The notes under the pieces are model-generated. The model had not been told where the DNA came from, searched no databases, and saw nothing but the letters and a program-made list of their open reading frames with translations. Both the position numbers and the translations under genes were made by a program. Below are positions 35,525 to 46,819 of a DNA stretch of 64,000 nt, piece by piece; the first letter of the stretch is position 1, and each line of letters begins with the position of its first letter. The stretch lies in contig CAXKWD010000005.1 of the NCBI GenBank assembly GCA_964059195.1, forward strand, positions 91,649,882 to 91,713,881, in the 5' to 3' direction. The DNA comes from Ectobius pallidus. Taxonomy: Eukaryota > Arthropoda > Insecta > Blattodea > Ectobiidae.

Positions 35525-36681
35525 AAATCTCCCAAAGGATCTAGATTTGAATAGAAATTATATAATACAGGTAGGCCTATATAACAGCTAAAGGGTGATT
35601 TGTTCTAATATTTTGTTGCCTAGAAAATATTCCTCATTCTAGAGGTTATGTTAGTATAATTTGATGAAAATTTGTTCAAGAATGTATCCTATATTTGTAT
35701 AGAAATTGTACCTTATAATAAGGGTAGAAAACAACTACGGGAATTTTTATGTATCAATATTAACATGTACAGTACTAATGTTATTATTACATTGCGTAGA
35801 CTATTGTAGAGTATTAATTTGTGTTAATATTGTAATCAAAGCAATACATTTATATTAATAATAATTTTCTCCGGGTTATATGGGGTAAGTTATGTAGGTA
35901 ATGATTGGTGAAACACGGCCAAAAGTGTACATCTGTATACAAATTATGTGACGACAGAGATAATATAGACCTAATAAACTAAGGGATGGTTTGTGAATTG
36001 CAGGGCAGGGAAACTTTCATGAGCAGCACAACGAAAAGAGGCGCAGGATCTTTAAAATCGACGTCTCAACATAACAAAAAGGACACAAATTGCTTCGCAA
36101 TGCATTCTACATAAATCACACAATATTTCAAAGGATTTTTCCATGAATTTTTCATTAAAAAGTATCATCGTCTTGCCCTAACTATAACCCGATAGCATGC
36201 TCTTAAAGCCTCGGCAATTCAATTTTAACTGTAATACGTTTTCATGTTGATAAATTATATTAAAATATGAAAAGGGCGTAACAAGGTATTAAACTAATAA
36301 GGCATTTGATAAGGTAATTAGAAATAAAAGTTACTAGCACAAAGGATCAAAAAATAAAATAAATAATTCAACAAATATCTAAATAATAGTAGTGCAGATT
36401 TACAAGATTAGGAAAAAGTTTAATTCATTCTTTTTCCCCAGCGGGTCAATCTTTCAGTATGGGTACAAGTAGCCAGTTAATATCCTTTATTATTGAGTCC
36501 ACGATTAAAATATTTAAGGATTTTTACGTAATTGCTAGTAGGCCTATTTTATAGAATAAAAAAGACCTCTATACCGTTCCGATAGCTTTATCGCCTTGAG
36601 TAATTACCACTCTATTACTCGTAAACCATTCAAAATATAAACGTGGTACTTGATGTATAATAAAATTCAAATATTTCCCTA

Positions 36682-36767
36682 AAGCTCACATGCTTGAATC
36701 ATTTTCTGGTCACAGAAATAAAATAAGCTCACATGCTTGAATCATTTTCTGGTCACAGAAATAAAGA
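36682..36767. repeat. 43-bp direct tandem repeat, two copies
   Basis: AAGCTCACATGCTTGAATCA and the following 23 bases occur twice at an offset of 43, identical by eye, inside the third arm copy of the fold-back element. Confidence 0.9.
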
Positions 36768-37309
36768 AAATTGTCGCATAGTCAAATATGCTTCTTCCTG
36801 AACATTTCACGGTCGTCACAAATCACTCCGACACTGAAGCGCATGGAATAATTACCACTTAATTACTCGTAAACCATTCGAGATATGAGGCTGGAACTTC
36901 ATTTGTATTAAAATTCAATTATTTCACTAAAACTTTCTCGCTTGAAGTTTTTTCGGGACACAAAAATACAAAAAATTGTCGCATAGTGAAATTTGCTTCT
37001 CCCTCCATGAATTTTGTGTAACGGGTGATGTTTATAAAATGAAATAAAAACATTTGTATCCGCTTTTTTAAGGCTCTGTTTTAACCATCAGTAGGGCTGA
37101 TGTGTGTAGATTATTTCTGTATAAATTTCACAGGAATCCGACCACGGGTTAATTAAAGGTTACGAGTTTAATCACGCGGTGTAAGATTTTCTAGACTGAG
37201 TAAAATCTGAAAATTGCGAGATCTGGAATCTTGTGACGTCACACACTCAAGTGCTGCGATTGGTCTATCCCGGAATACGCAACCTGTATAGTTTACTGAT
37301 CTTGTAATC

Positions 37310-38119
37310 AGTAGGGATTGTATTTTTTGGTAACAGTGCAAAATTTTACAAAACAGCTTTCCTTACTGTATATTTAGCTTTGTACATTAGTAAAACACCA
37401 CGAAATATGCAAAATTTGTATGATTGTGCAAAATGTCTAAGTGCAAAATATGTGCGAAATATGCCCATCTATATTTGAATTGAGAAATGTGTACAAACAT
37501 TTGATTTTTAAAATTGTAACATTTTGATTTAGTGTGATTTATTCTCTAGTTTCATATAGCGTGCTTTCTTTTCTGCTATTTCTATGGCAGCCAAGAAGTT
37601 ATCAATACTTGTGATCGACTGAAACTGAGGAATGTACGCCCAGTGATCATGATACACTCCTTTTCTGCTATCTATGTGCCAAGTTTGGGACACCTATATT
37701 AGACTGCGGCAGAAAGTGTAGATTCAACAGATTTTGTATTTTATCCACAGTAGTTAGCACTTTTGTTTGCAGCCGATTCTTATGGGTAACCAGTATAAAT
37801 TACTCCATTATTCCATGCCCACTTCTTCACGATTTTTTCTTTCATTTCGCATATTTTATAGTAACAAATTGAGTTTTATATATATATATATATATATATG
37901 AATTCTATAGGTTCTGAAGTACATTACAACCTCAAATGTGGTCATTTTTCGTGGTTCTAAAAAAGAACAGTTTAATCCTCGGTGTTGTAGTATCCCCATA
38001 AAATTTATTGGCGTACTCTGCAGTATAAATATTGTGTAAAATATTTTATTTTGCAAAATACCCACAAAATAGAAGGAAGTAACACCGAAATTTATTTTAC
38101 CAAAAAATAAGTCCCTACT
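37310..38119. mobile_element. MITE-like element abutting the fold-back element (810 bp)
   Basis: Left end AGTAGGGATTGTATTTTTTG and right end (complement AGTAGGGACTTATTTTTTGG) are inverted repeats. AATC lies on both outer sides, a possible 4-bp duplication. Internal repeats of GTGCAAAAT/TGCGAAATATG. It starts only ~14 bp after the fold-back element ends. Confidence 0.6.
37876..37899. repeat. (TA)n microsatellite
   Basis: About twelve TA units. Confidence 0.9.
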
Positions 38120-38244
38120 AATCGGCTACATGTAAATTAACAAGAGTCCTTATTCTGTATTTGTATATTTCCAAATAGATTTCACACTGCGATTGGTTTG
38201 TATGGCAGTAAATAAAGGATTTTTTTTTATTTTAAGGTAAATGA

Positions 38245-38535
38245 CTGTCTGCATGGTTTAGTGATTAGCATGGCTGATTATATACTCTCAGACCCAAGTT
38301 TAATTCTCGGTAAGAGTTTTCTGAGGTAGGGAAGTCTGGAACGGAAACACTCAGCTCATGAGGATCATTGAGGAGCCACTTAATAAAAAAAATGACTTAG
38401 GTCACAAAAATAATAAAAATAATGGCCACAGGTGTCTGGATGCTAACCACATGATCCTCAGTTCGGCCATCTACTGATATTGAAAGTTTGAGGTAAATGA
38501 TCCTTGTCCCACGATGGGATGTAGCACCATGAAGT
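38245..38535 (+). mobile_element. tRNA-derived SINE, dimeric-head family
   Basis: Head GTCTGCATGGTTTAGTGATT, a degenerate B box (AGTTTAATTCTCG), then body TTTTCTGAGGTAGGGAAGTC and CTCAGCTCATGAGGATCATT. Longest plus-strand copy in the window, with a diverged tail containing GATGCTAACCACATGATCC. Confidence 0.75.
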
Positions 38536-39767
38536 AATAGTTATAATGTGAACGGAAAGTAAAAAATATAAAAATCTCATTCCAATTACAGCAATAACTG
38601 ATACTTGAAACTAAGGTCTAATTGCTTTGAATTATATCTTCCAGTTTACACGGAAAATGTCAACTTTTCTTTGTTTGTAAAAGCCTTATAATAATATTTA
38701 AAGAAGGGCCCTAGAAAACATCTGCACAAGTTCAAATATCATTTAACAGAATATTTAAGACATGCTTTCAAATTATTGTAAAGAAAAGGCTCTTTTTCTA
38801 GTAACTTTTAAATTCATACAGGCAAACCAGCCTAAAGCAGTCACCTGTCTTACATCCGAAAAATAGCTGTTAGTAACAGGTGAAATTTTCGAAATCGGTG
38901 AAGAGGTCTGGTTCATCAAACAATTAGATACAGCAGGACCTATAGCATAATATTAAAAGTAACAAAGATACGCATGCACTGAATGATTAACACATTATTT
39001 TAAATTTATGTACAGTACCGGTAACTTATAATAAACAAAATCAACATACTGTACATAATATTGTATTACCGGTATTCTGTATGAACAGAGTAATAATTAT
39101 GCAGCTGGTTACTTTAAATTATAGTAGTGTACCATAGACAGACATTTTTGCAATTTACTTTTTCCTAAAAAAAATCTTTCTGTGTGATTTGTTTTGTACT
39201 GTTTCTGCATCTCTTTTTAACGCCACACGATTCAAAGGATTCTAAAAGTTTATTCAGACGCAAGGCACTCTTCTCGTCACTCTATTCATCTCAGAAGTGA
39301 CTGTATGTTACAGAGAGCTGTAATTCCGAGACTACAATGATTTACATTCTTCGAACTGCCGAAGTGTACTTGCTTCTCTTACGAAAAAAGTGTTCAGGAT
39401 TGATTCTGTTCTCGTTCACTCTTCTGAAGACTTTTCATTTGTCGCTTTGTTCATCCATTTTATTTTTTCCATTCTTCTCCATTGCCACATTTTAAAACTT
39501 TTCAGATACTTAAGATTGTACTCATTACAGAATAATACTAATTTTTAAATATCAATAGCACAATTTAGTTATAATTACAAATGTACAGTTTCAGAGTTCT
39601 GGCAATTCACCAGAAGCAAAACAGAGAAATTTGAAGTAAGCCATTAACATTGAAACAGCATTGCCAACAAAAAAAAATCATCTAACACCCAATAATGTGA
39701 TCTCTTTAACAAAAGCAGGAAAGTTATAACACAAGTTAATTTACTAAATTTTTACGATCTATTTCAG

Positions 39768-40154
39768 GTCTTGAAAGAGGAGAAAAAGAAGTATAAACAT
39801 CTGCAAAAAGAAGTAGATAAAGTAGCAAGTATGATGAAGGATGAAGAAGAGGATGATGATGAAGAGGAAGAGGAAGAAGTTGAAGAAAGTGAATCAGAAT
39901 CCGAAAGTGAAAGTGAGGAATCAGAAGAGGAAGAGAGTGATGGTGACCTGCCACCTGATGCACCAGCAGATAAACGGAAAGCGAACTTATCAGAAAGAGC
40001 CAAGAGGCACGAGAATTGTCTTGCTGCACTTCGTAAAGGCAATTACTTGCTCAAAGCCAATATTGATAGATTGAAGGACGATCTTTTCAAGCAGAAAGAA
40101 ATGTCTGTAGCATTACAAGAAGATCTCAATTCAGTTCTTGCAGAACTTGGTTGA
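39768..40154 (+). CDS. SALS-like protein, exon 10 (C-terminal, stop)
   Basis: Acceptor ctatttcag; phase 0; stop TGA at 40152-40154. Residues 573-700. A short helix (LKEEKKKYKHLQKEVDKVA) leads to a second acidic block rich in Glu, Asp and Ser/Glu repeats, then DLPPDAPADKRKANLSERAK and a well-conserved-looking helical C-terminus (CLAALRKGNYLLKANIDRLK … EDLNSVLAELG). The Ser-rich antisense frames over this exon are shadows of the acidic repeats. No RNA-binding or enzymatic motif seen. Confidence 0.92.
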   Translation, partial: VLKEEKKKYKHLQKEVDKVASMMKDEEEDDDEEEEEEVEESESESESESEESEEEESDGDLPPDAPADKRKANLSERAKRHENCLAALRKGNYLLKANIDRLKDDLFKQKEMSVALQEDLNSVLAELG

Positions 40155-40310
40155 AAGGTTGTATGAAGTTAGAGGACTTCTGTGCTTTTCATATAAGTAA
40201 TTAACAAAATGTGTATGTAGCCTGTGTCTCAAATTTTTCAGAACTGTGAAAACGTACCTAACTACGGAATGATAAAATTATTTTTATACACAGTAAAATA
40301 TTAAAATAAA
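40155..40310 (+). other. 3' UTR with first poly(A) signal
   Basis: The first AATAAA after the stop is at 40305-40310, another at 40653-40658. Which one is used cannot be told from sequence. Confidence 0.55.
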
Positions 40311-41306
40311 AGGTGTTTCCTGTGAAAATTTAATTATCTGAAAATTTTGAGACAGAACATATACAAGTGCTAAGCGCAAAGTGTTAGTGACAAAGACATT
40401 TAATTATCAACTACAATATGCATTATTTTCGTGATGATGAAGATAAAAATGTGATAGAACTAAAGAACATTTTGAAGCACCAGTATTTTTAAAAAATTAC
40501 TAGGACACTCTTTTGAAGAAAAGCATTGGTTTAGAGTGAAAAGAATACCAGTAATGAATTTGATTGTCCATTCTATCATAAAGTAAAAATGCGCTTCAAA
40601 TATAAAATCTTGGATGTTGGAGTTCTGATGTTAGGGATTTAAGGAACAGTAAAATAAAAGAAATGCAAACTATATTTCTCTATATAGCAGATTAGGTTTT
40701 TGGGTGGTTGAAATACTACTTATGAAAAATTAAGGCTCTGCCTGTGTCATGATACATTAACTTAGATATTTCACATTTATCAAACTTAATAATTCTAAAC
40801 TTTCTCATATGATTCTTTATAAACAAGTTTATTCTTTTGATTATTTCTTGCTGGTATAAGATTATTTAAAGCCAAGTTGTGGATATCAATTTAGTAGGTC
40901 TATTCACCGAGAAAAATAAGTTGTTCATAAGATTATTCTTCATGGGCAAGACTATGTTTCTAAATGTAAAATTTTAGACTTACTGCAATTTTTATTTTCA
41001 CCAGATTGTACCTGGACTTAGGCCTACATGAAGACAACGAGGTCACACATCGTATTACTTATTACCACATTATCTCCTATGTGATGTCATGTGTACTACT
41101 TGAAAATGATGCACTACAGTCCACATTGAAATTTTAAGCTTTATGCACACGGGCAAATTGTAATATCTGTATGACAATATCAGATTTTTCTTCGTGTAAT
41201 TATTACAAGAGTAAGCCTTTTGGAGTGTAAGTTATATGTATTCTGACTGTGCAAAGAGGGTGAGAGAAATATTACACTAGCCCGAAGTTTGGATTAAATA
41301 GTAATA

Positions 41307-41660
41307 CAGTAGCATGCTACAAACTCAACCTAATATGGACCGAAAGAGCACTGAGTTTCCTAATACGGAGTTATTGGGAATAAGGGCTTAACAATTAAAA
41401 CTGTTGTTACAGAAATTAAAAATGTGTTTAATGGACTCCAATATAACAAACACCGTTAAAAATCATCATAAGGTATATTAATAAGGATATACGAGTAGTT
41501 ACTCTCCTATCAAGCAAAAAGTACCGTATATGTGTCAATAAATTACAACAAAATAGTTTACCACATTTCTTGACAAAAACTGGGTTTAATTTTTCCATTA
41601 TGGTTGCCGAGTAATCTGAAATGCTGGGTTATCGAATGCCGAGTTTGTGGGACTCTACTG
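41307..41660. mobile_element. Tigger/pogo-like MITE (354 bp)
   Basis: Left CAGTAGCATGCTACAAACTC and the complement of the right end, CAGTAGAGTCCCACAAACTC, are inverted, with TA on both sides. Interior has GTTGCCGAGTAATCTGAAAT. Related in end style to 4560-5042 but a different family. Confidence 0.75.
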
Positions 41661-42097
41661 TAACTATAAAAACCATATACTTTTGAAAGGTGAGAGTTCA
41701 TACTTTGAGATAAAACTAAAAAGAAGGAAAAAATCCAAATAACTACACACTACATAAAACCCTTGCAGTGGGAAAGCCTAAGCATGCTTTTAGATATCTC
41801 AAACAAATAAAAAATCTTACCGGTGTACATTACTTCAGAAAAGCTTTATGTACATTATGCACTTGCTTACTGTAGGATCTTAAGTGCGATCAGTTATGCT
41901 TTCCCCTGCTATAGGCGAGCCCCCATTTGTTAGTCAAGCACTAGAGGGAGTAGCAAGCCACTGACCTTTCACAGTCATAGTGCAGCTGTTCCCAGATGTG
42001 TGTTGTCTTGTACCGCTCATTTCTTAGTTTGACACAATGCATCAAGTGCATTATTAAGTGCCAGTATGGTACTTTATGAGATTGTGTGGTGGACGAA

Positions 42098-42596
42098 AAA
42101 ATGTCTGTCGTCTGTCTGTCCGTCTGTCTGTACGCACCATAACTCAAATACACTTTTTCGGATTTTCATGAAACTTGGAAAACACATTTATAATGTCCAT
42201 GGGAAGAACCCTATTGATATTGAACCAAATCGGTTCACCGGTACCGGAGTAATGCCCAATTTAGTGCCTATTTTAATAGATTATGGCGCCTTTCTATTAG
42301 AAAGGCGCATCACTCAAATACGCTGTATCGGATTTCCATGAAACTTGGTATACCCATTTATGACGTCCATAAGAAGTGCCCTATTGAATTTGAACCTAAT
42401 CTGTTGACCGGTACCGGAGTAAAACCCAATTTAGTGTATATTTTAAAGACGCGGTAACTCAAATACGCTTTACCGGATTTTTATGAAACTTGGTATACAC
42501 ATTTATAATGTCCATGGGAAGACGTCTATTCATAATGGATAAAATAGGTTGACCTGTTTCGGAGTAATGCTCAATTTAGTGTCTATTTTATGGTAA
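42098..42596. repeat. Three diverged tandem units after a (GTCT)n tract
   Basis: After a GTCTGTC microsatellite (42103-42132) a unit starting ACTCAAATAC and containing CGGATTTTCATGAAACTTGG, AATGTCCATGGGAAGA and CCGGTACCGGAGTAATG begins at 42142, 42312 and 42457, so the spacing is 170 then 145 bp. Copies are ~75-85% alike by eye. Short frames in it are incidental. Confidence 0.85.
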
Positions 42597-42984
42597 TATA
42601 CGTATTCGAAAGAATTTATAAAAAAAATGAAAATCAGTTATCTTGACAACATAGCCTATTGTTTTACTGTGATCTTATAAGGCCTTGGAAATTAAAATAC
42701 AGGTAGCTATGACAAAAAACATATTGATTTACATGCGCTTATCCAACTAGACCGTTAAAATGACCCAGGTGGCCGAGATGGTAAACCTTTCTTCTTCCGT
42801 AAGCCCTGCTTAATGAATAAATCTGGAGTTTAACTTGGAAATCAATTTAAAAAAAAACACATTCGGCATATCATAATTGCAGTCATAACTGATTAAAAAA
42901 AACATACTGGCACTTTGTTACATCAGTTTACCTGATTTTATTGTATTATGCCTTGAGAGTTTACAATGGCACAGCAGTTGTTAT

Positions 42985-43580
42985 CAGGGTTAGGATTTTT
43001 AGGTGCACACCTTTATTCGTATGGCAAATTAGAGCTCCTGTGAAAGAAACCATAGTACGAAACGTCTCAAGTTGAGAATGGAGGAAATTTTATAATACCT
43101 TTTCCCCCTTTTTAGGGTCTTTAACCTATTATTTCTCCACCATGCCCATAATCCCCCCTTTTCTGTATTTTACTGTGAGCATTTTAATATCTTCTAAAGC
43201 ATATTTCATCGTTTATAACCTATGGCTTTTAAGTTTAATTGCTTGTTTTTTTTTTTCATAATTTTCTTGGTTTCATTCCAATGTCTAAAATAAGTAACTT
43301 TCAATGAAGTTTTCATCAGCTTGCAGTGGACATAGGAACAGTAAACCTGTCTGCTTTCAGCGTATGTGGGACTAAAAGCACATCTGCCATAATGAAAAAT
43401 AATTATTAAATATTCCATTTTTCTTTCTAATTTCATTGGAATTCATCAGTAGTCTGCCACTCGTGAATGTAAGTTTTTTACATAAGAGTTTAGTAGCACC
43501 ATTTTGTCCTTTGCCTTATTTTTAGCATCTTTTTCCTTCCCTTTTCCCTATGAAAATTGCACCTAAAAATCCTAACCCTG
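42985..43580. mobile_element. MITE with CAGGGTTAGGATTTTTAGGT ends (596 bp)
   Basis: About 24 bp of perfect inverted repeat at the two ends. Flanking octamers gttgttat and atgattat match at only 5 of 8, so the target duplication is doubtful. hAT-like end style; no coding. Confidence 0.8.
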
Positions 43581-43708
43581 ATGATTATTTATGATTCATA
43601 TGTGTTATCAACTCAGTAAGTTTGTGAAGTCAGGAAATTATCCGGATTTCTCAAAATGAACTACCGGAAGTGATGAATAATTTCATAAATAAATGCCAAA
43701 AATTTATT

Positions 43709-44412
43709 AAAAAATCCCTTTAGGCAAGCCTACAGGCTGAGGTAGAATTCGAAGTGCTTTTGGTTTAATTTACTGTCAATGCGTAACACTCTTCTTCTTT
43801 AGCCTTTGCATGACAAACCCGCAATAATAACTCCAAAAAAGAGGAAAGAGCACTTTTTCAAACATTCAAATCTCGCCTTATATGAGAACTATCGAGAAAC
43901 TAGTTATTGATTTGTAGAGTACTCATCAAGAGCTTTTCAACGATACCCCACAAGACGTAGTTTCAAAAATTTCGAATTTCCATCCCACCTCCACCCCCAC
44001 TCGTACCCCCAAAACCCCGAATCGTTGGTGTCACTGTAAACTCCATAGGGAGTACTCTAATTTATTCAAACAAAGTTTCCCTCTATACTTCATAGGGGCC
44101 GAGATATAAATGTTTTAAAATTTCAACCCCCTCCCCCGACCACCCCCTTGGGCCAATTTTGCTCATTAACGAACTTGTCCGAACTATTGGGCCTAGAAAT
44201 AACATAGTAAAATTTGGTTCAAATAACTTCAAAATTACGGCCGCTAGCGTGTAAAGATATAAATATATATATCACCATTTTTTGTTTTTTTGAACGGGCG
44301 GTGGTTTCGTACTTAGGGAAGCATGAAACATAAAGATATGAAAGAATTTTTCGTAAATCATGACATGGTATCCATTGCAATAGGTAGATTTTTCTTCGAA
44401 AACTACCTAAAA
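43709..44412. repeat. Dispersed repeat, copy 2 of an inverted pair
   Basis: Inverted relative to 24563-25410 and similar along nearly its whole length, about 19 kb away, with exons 8-10 of the gene between them. The two copies are clearly diverged and the TA-rich tract of copy 1 is shorter here. Confidence 0.75.
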
Positions 44413-45582
44413 AGAAGGGGGGAAGTTTTGGTACCTCATTTGATAACTTGATAAATAATGAGCCTCTTAAATTTGTTAATGATTGGTTTTTTGTATTCTT
44501 TTAACCTCCTGTTAATCATCAAGATCCAACAAATTGGCTAATGAGTAGCATGCTCACTAATAGGAAAAATGCTTCAGTGGAAAGCAAAACTGATCATACT
44601 GTAGTATTATGGTATACACTCAAAGGAAGTAATGGTGCTCCTACTCGCCTCTTTAGTATTATTTGGTACACATAACAGAATAAAACACTTGCAGGAATAA
44701 GAACTATCGACAGAAAAGAAAAAGTAAAAACTCTAAACTGTATAACATATGAACGGTGCAATATTTAATGTGAAAAGTGTTATAAAAGTGTGCGCGGCAG
44801 TTATCAAGGTCTTCTTTCATGAAACGTATTAAGATACTAGTAGCCTATTAAAATGTAATGTTTATTAAGTTGAAAATGGTGAAATATAATCATCATCCTT
44901 TTGCTAATTAACAATGTAATATGCTTTATTTATTATTTATTTAAAAATGAAATTATCATTGCAACAGATTTGCTCATTTGTACATACTAATTTATATTTG
45001 TAAAAATGTTTGGTTTGTAATAAATATATATCCATTCCTTCTTGCAACAAATAATTCATGGCTTATATAAAAACCTTCTTACCCTGTTATAAAGAGAGAG
45101 TTCATGACTGGAAATGATAATGGGCATGTTTAGAATGAGGTGGACTAGACATCTGACATAGAAGCAGATGTAAACTGTCAAAATTATTAATTCAATATAG
45201 CCTACAAATTTGTATTTCATTCATTTGTTTATCTCCTACTTTCTTTCATAATATTAACAGGATAAAGCAGGAGTTTAGAAAAAGTGTAAGACGTGTGCTA
45301 TCAAATTGTAGGAGTACGGTACCATGAAAAAATATAATTTTATTAAAATATGTAAGTAGGAGTGTGCCCCCCCCCCCAAAAAAAGAGTATGTCATAATAT
45401 TATTTATGCCCAAAAAAAAGAGTATGTCATAATGTATTTTAGAAATACAAACTATAGAATTGTAATATAACAGAACTAATAATCAAAGTGTACTGGACCT
45501 TTACTGTTACTTTTACAATTCAATTAATTGTCACAGAATTAAAAATACTTTTAGCATAATATTCTTTACCATTTTAAAGTTC

Positions 45583-45629
45583 CTGGATGGCCGTTTCATG
45601 GGTGGTGTTCCCACAAAATGGCCATCCAG
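45583..45629. other. Short hairpin (14-bp stem)
   Basis: CTGGATGGCCGTTT and AAATGGCCATCCAG pair around a loop with an inner GGGTGGTGTTCCC half-stem. Could be a relic of a MITE or an RNA hairpin; nothing distinguishes these. Confidence 0.5.
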
Positions 45630-46079
45630 AAAGCAAAGAATAGGCCTGTTATTCTGAAAAAGTATCTATAATTCAGTGTCTTTATTACATAGCGCTAAAG
45701 TCAGATGGAATGTGAATGAATAAAGTGGGCTTGTTTACAACTACAGTAATTAAAATATTCCATAAATTATTATACAAAGTACTTTAGAATTAAATTGGAA
45801 ATGTAAGTAAATAAAATGTCCTGACAATAATTGGACTACTTTTTAATTCAATGAGAAATGTGGGCTTGTTCACAAACTGAAGTGCGGGTAATTATAAATG
45901 TATTGTCAATAAATACAATACTTTTGCAATTCAATGGGAAATGTGGGCTTCTTTACTTTTGCATCAACATTGGGAGGAGAGGAAACACATTTGTAATTCT
46001 TGGTCTGCAGAAAGAAGTCTCAAGTTTTCAATTTTATTTTTAATGATTGTCAATGCTGAAAGTTGCACAGATAGGCTAT

Positions 46080-46400
46080 GTTGTTGAAAACCAAAGTAGT
46101 AGATGGGGCATATTCTGACAACACTGAGAACTCTCTTTAAACCAAAATCCAGAACTAATCAGTACTGTTTCTTTAAATCTGAGCTTCAAAGTTTGATTAG
46201 CCTGAAGTTCAGTTAGTTTTCTGCCTTTTCTGATGGTAGATGAGTCTTCATTAAGGAAGGAAAGTATTGTTGCAATTTATCCTCCAAAACTGAAAGATGT
46301 TCTAAATTCAAAATGGAAGTAACATCAATATCACTAACACTAGTGAGAGTAAGAACATTTCTCTTTCGACATCCACAGTTTGATTTTCTCTTGAACCCTT
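46080..46400 (-). pseudogene. Degraded hAT/ZBED5-like transposase fragment
   Basis: On the minus strand, pieces read ELQANQTLKLRFKETV, SGFWFKESSQCC and PHLLLWFSTT. These follow the pattern ELQ.D..LK..F....L..FW......P.LS..A...LLPFSTTYLCE seen near the C-terminus of ZBED5/SCAND3-like hAT-derived proteins. Frame breaks and stops show it is dead. Confidence 0.5.
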
Positions 46401-46408
46401 TAAGTTAA

Positions 46409-46526
46409 GAGAATATTATAGGAGAAAAATTCCTCCGACACTGGGACTTGAACCCAGGACCTTTGGCTATTTGCGCCAATGCTCTACCAACTGAGCTAAG
46501 CCGGAGTTCAATTCACAGCACCAGAT
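46409..46526 (-). mobile_element. tRNA-like SINE, copy 1
   Basis: On the minus strand: TCCGGCTTAGCTCAGTTGGT (acceptor and D arm), B box GGGTTCAAGTCCC, and a pairing acceptor GTGTCGGA, so the ~73-nt cloverleaf is nearly intact. The flank GAATATTATAGGAGAAAAAT is shared with the other copies, which marks a retroposed or duplicated unit. Confidence 0.75.
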
Positions 46527-46696
46527 GGAACCTCTCTCCTATGACTAATTGCCCTAATGGTCTACCTCACAGACAGACAAGTTACGTCATATGCAGTACT
46601 GTGAGGCACACTAAGTAGTGATTTTTGTGACTGGGCTCAAGATACATATATAAGCATTCATGAACCACAGATTATTGTCTCTGTTGGACATTACAT

Positions 46697-46816
46697 GAGA
46701 ATATTATAGAAGAAAAATTCCTCCGACACTGGGACTTGAACCCAGGACCTTTGGCTATTTGTACCAATGCTCTACCAACTGAGCTAAGCCGGAGTTCAAT
46801 TCACAGCGCCAGATGG
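46697..46816 (-). mobile_element. tRNA-like SINE, copy 2
   Basis: Almost identical to copy 1 in the same orientation, ~288 bp away, with one change in the anticodon region (tac for cgc). Its outer flank, including CAGATTATTGTCTCTGTTGG, is mirrored after copy 3. Confidence 0.75.
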
Positions 46817-46819
46817 AAC

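Larger units (their letters stand above)
34723..37296. mobile_element. Large fold-back element with ~0.5 kb inverted arms (2.57 kb)
   Basis: The left arm ~34723-35223 and right arm ~36815-37296 are inverted copies with few mismatches, starting GTAAACTAnAnAGGTnGCGT. Shared blocks include GTGTGTGACGTCACAAGATT, ACTCAGTCTAGAAAATCTTA and TGAAATTTATACAGAAATAA. The central ~1.6 kb includes a short THAP-like start and a third, partial direct copy of the right arm at ~36600-36800. No clear target duplication was found, so the exact ends and superfamily are open. It lies in the intron between exons 9 and 10. Confidence 0.85.

Noticed and set aside
39736..40042. Minus-strand Ser- or Leu/His-rich frames of 92-97 residues
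   Set aside because: Antisense shadows of the Glu/Asp/Ser repeats in exon 10.
42066..42341. 91-residue plus-strand protein
   Set aside because: Frame across tandem repeat units and the GTCT tract.
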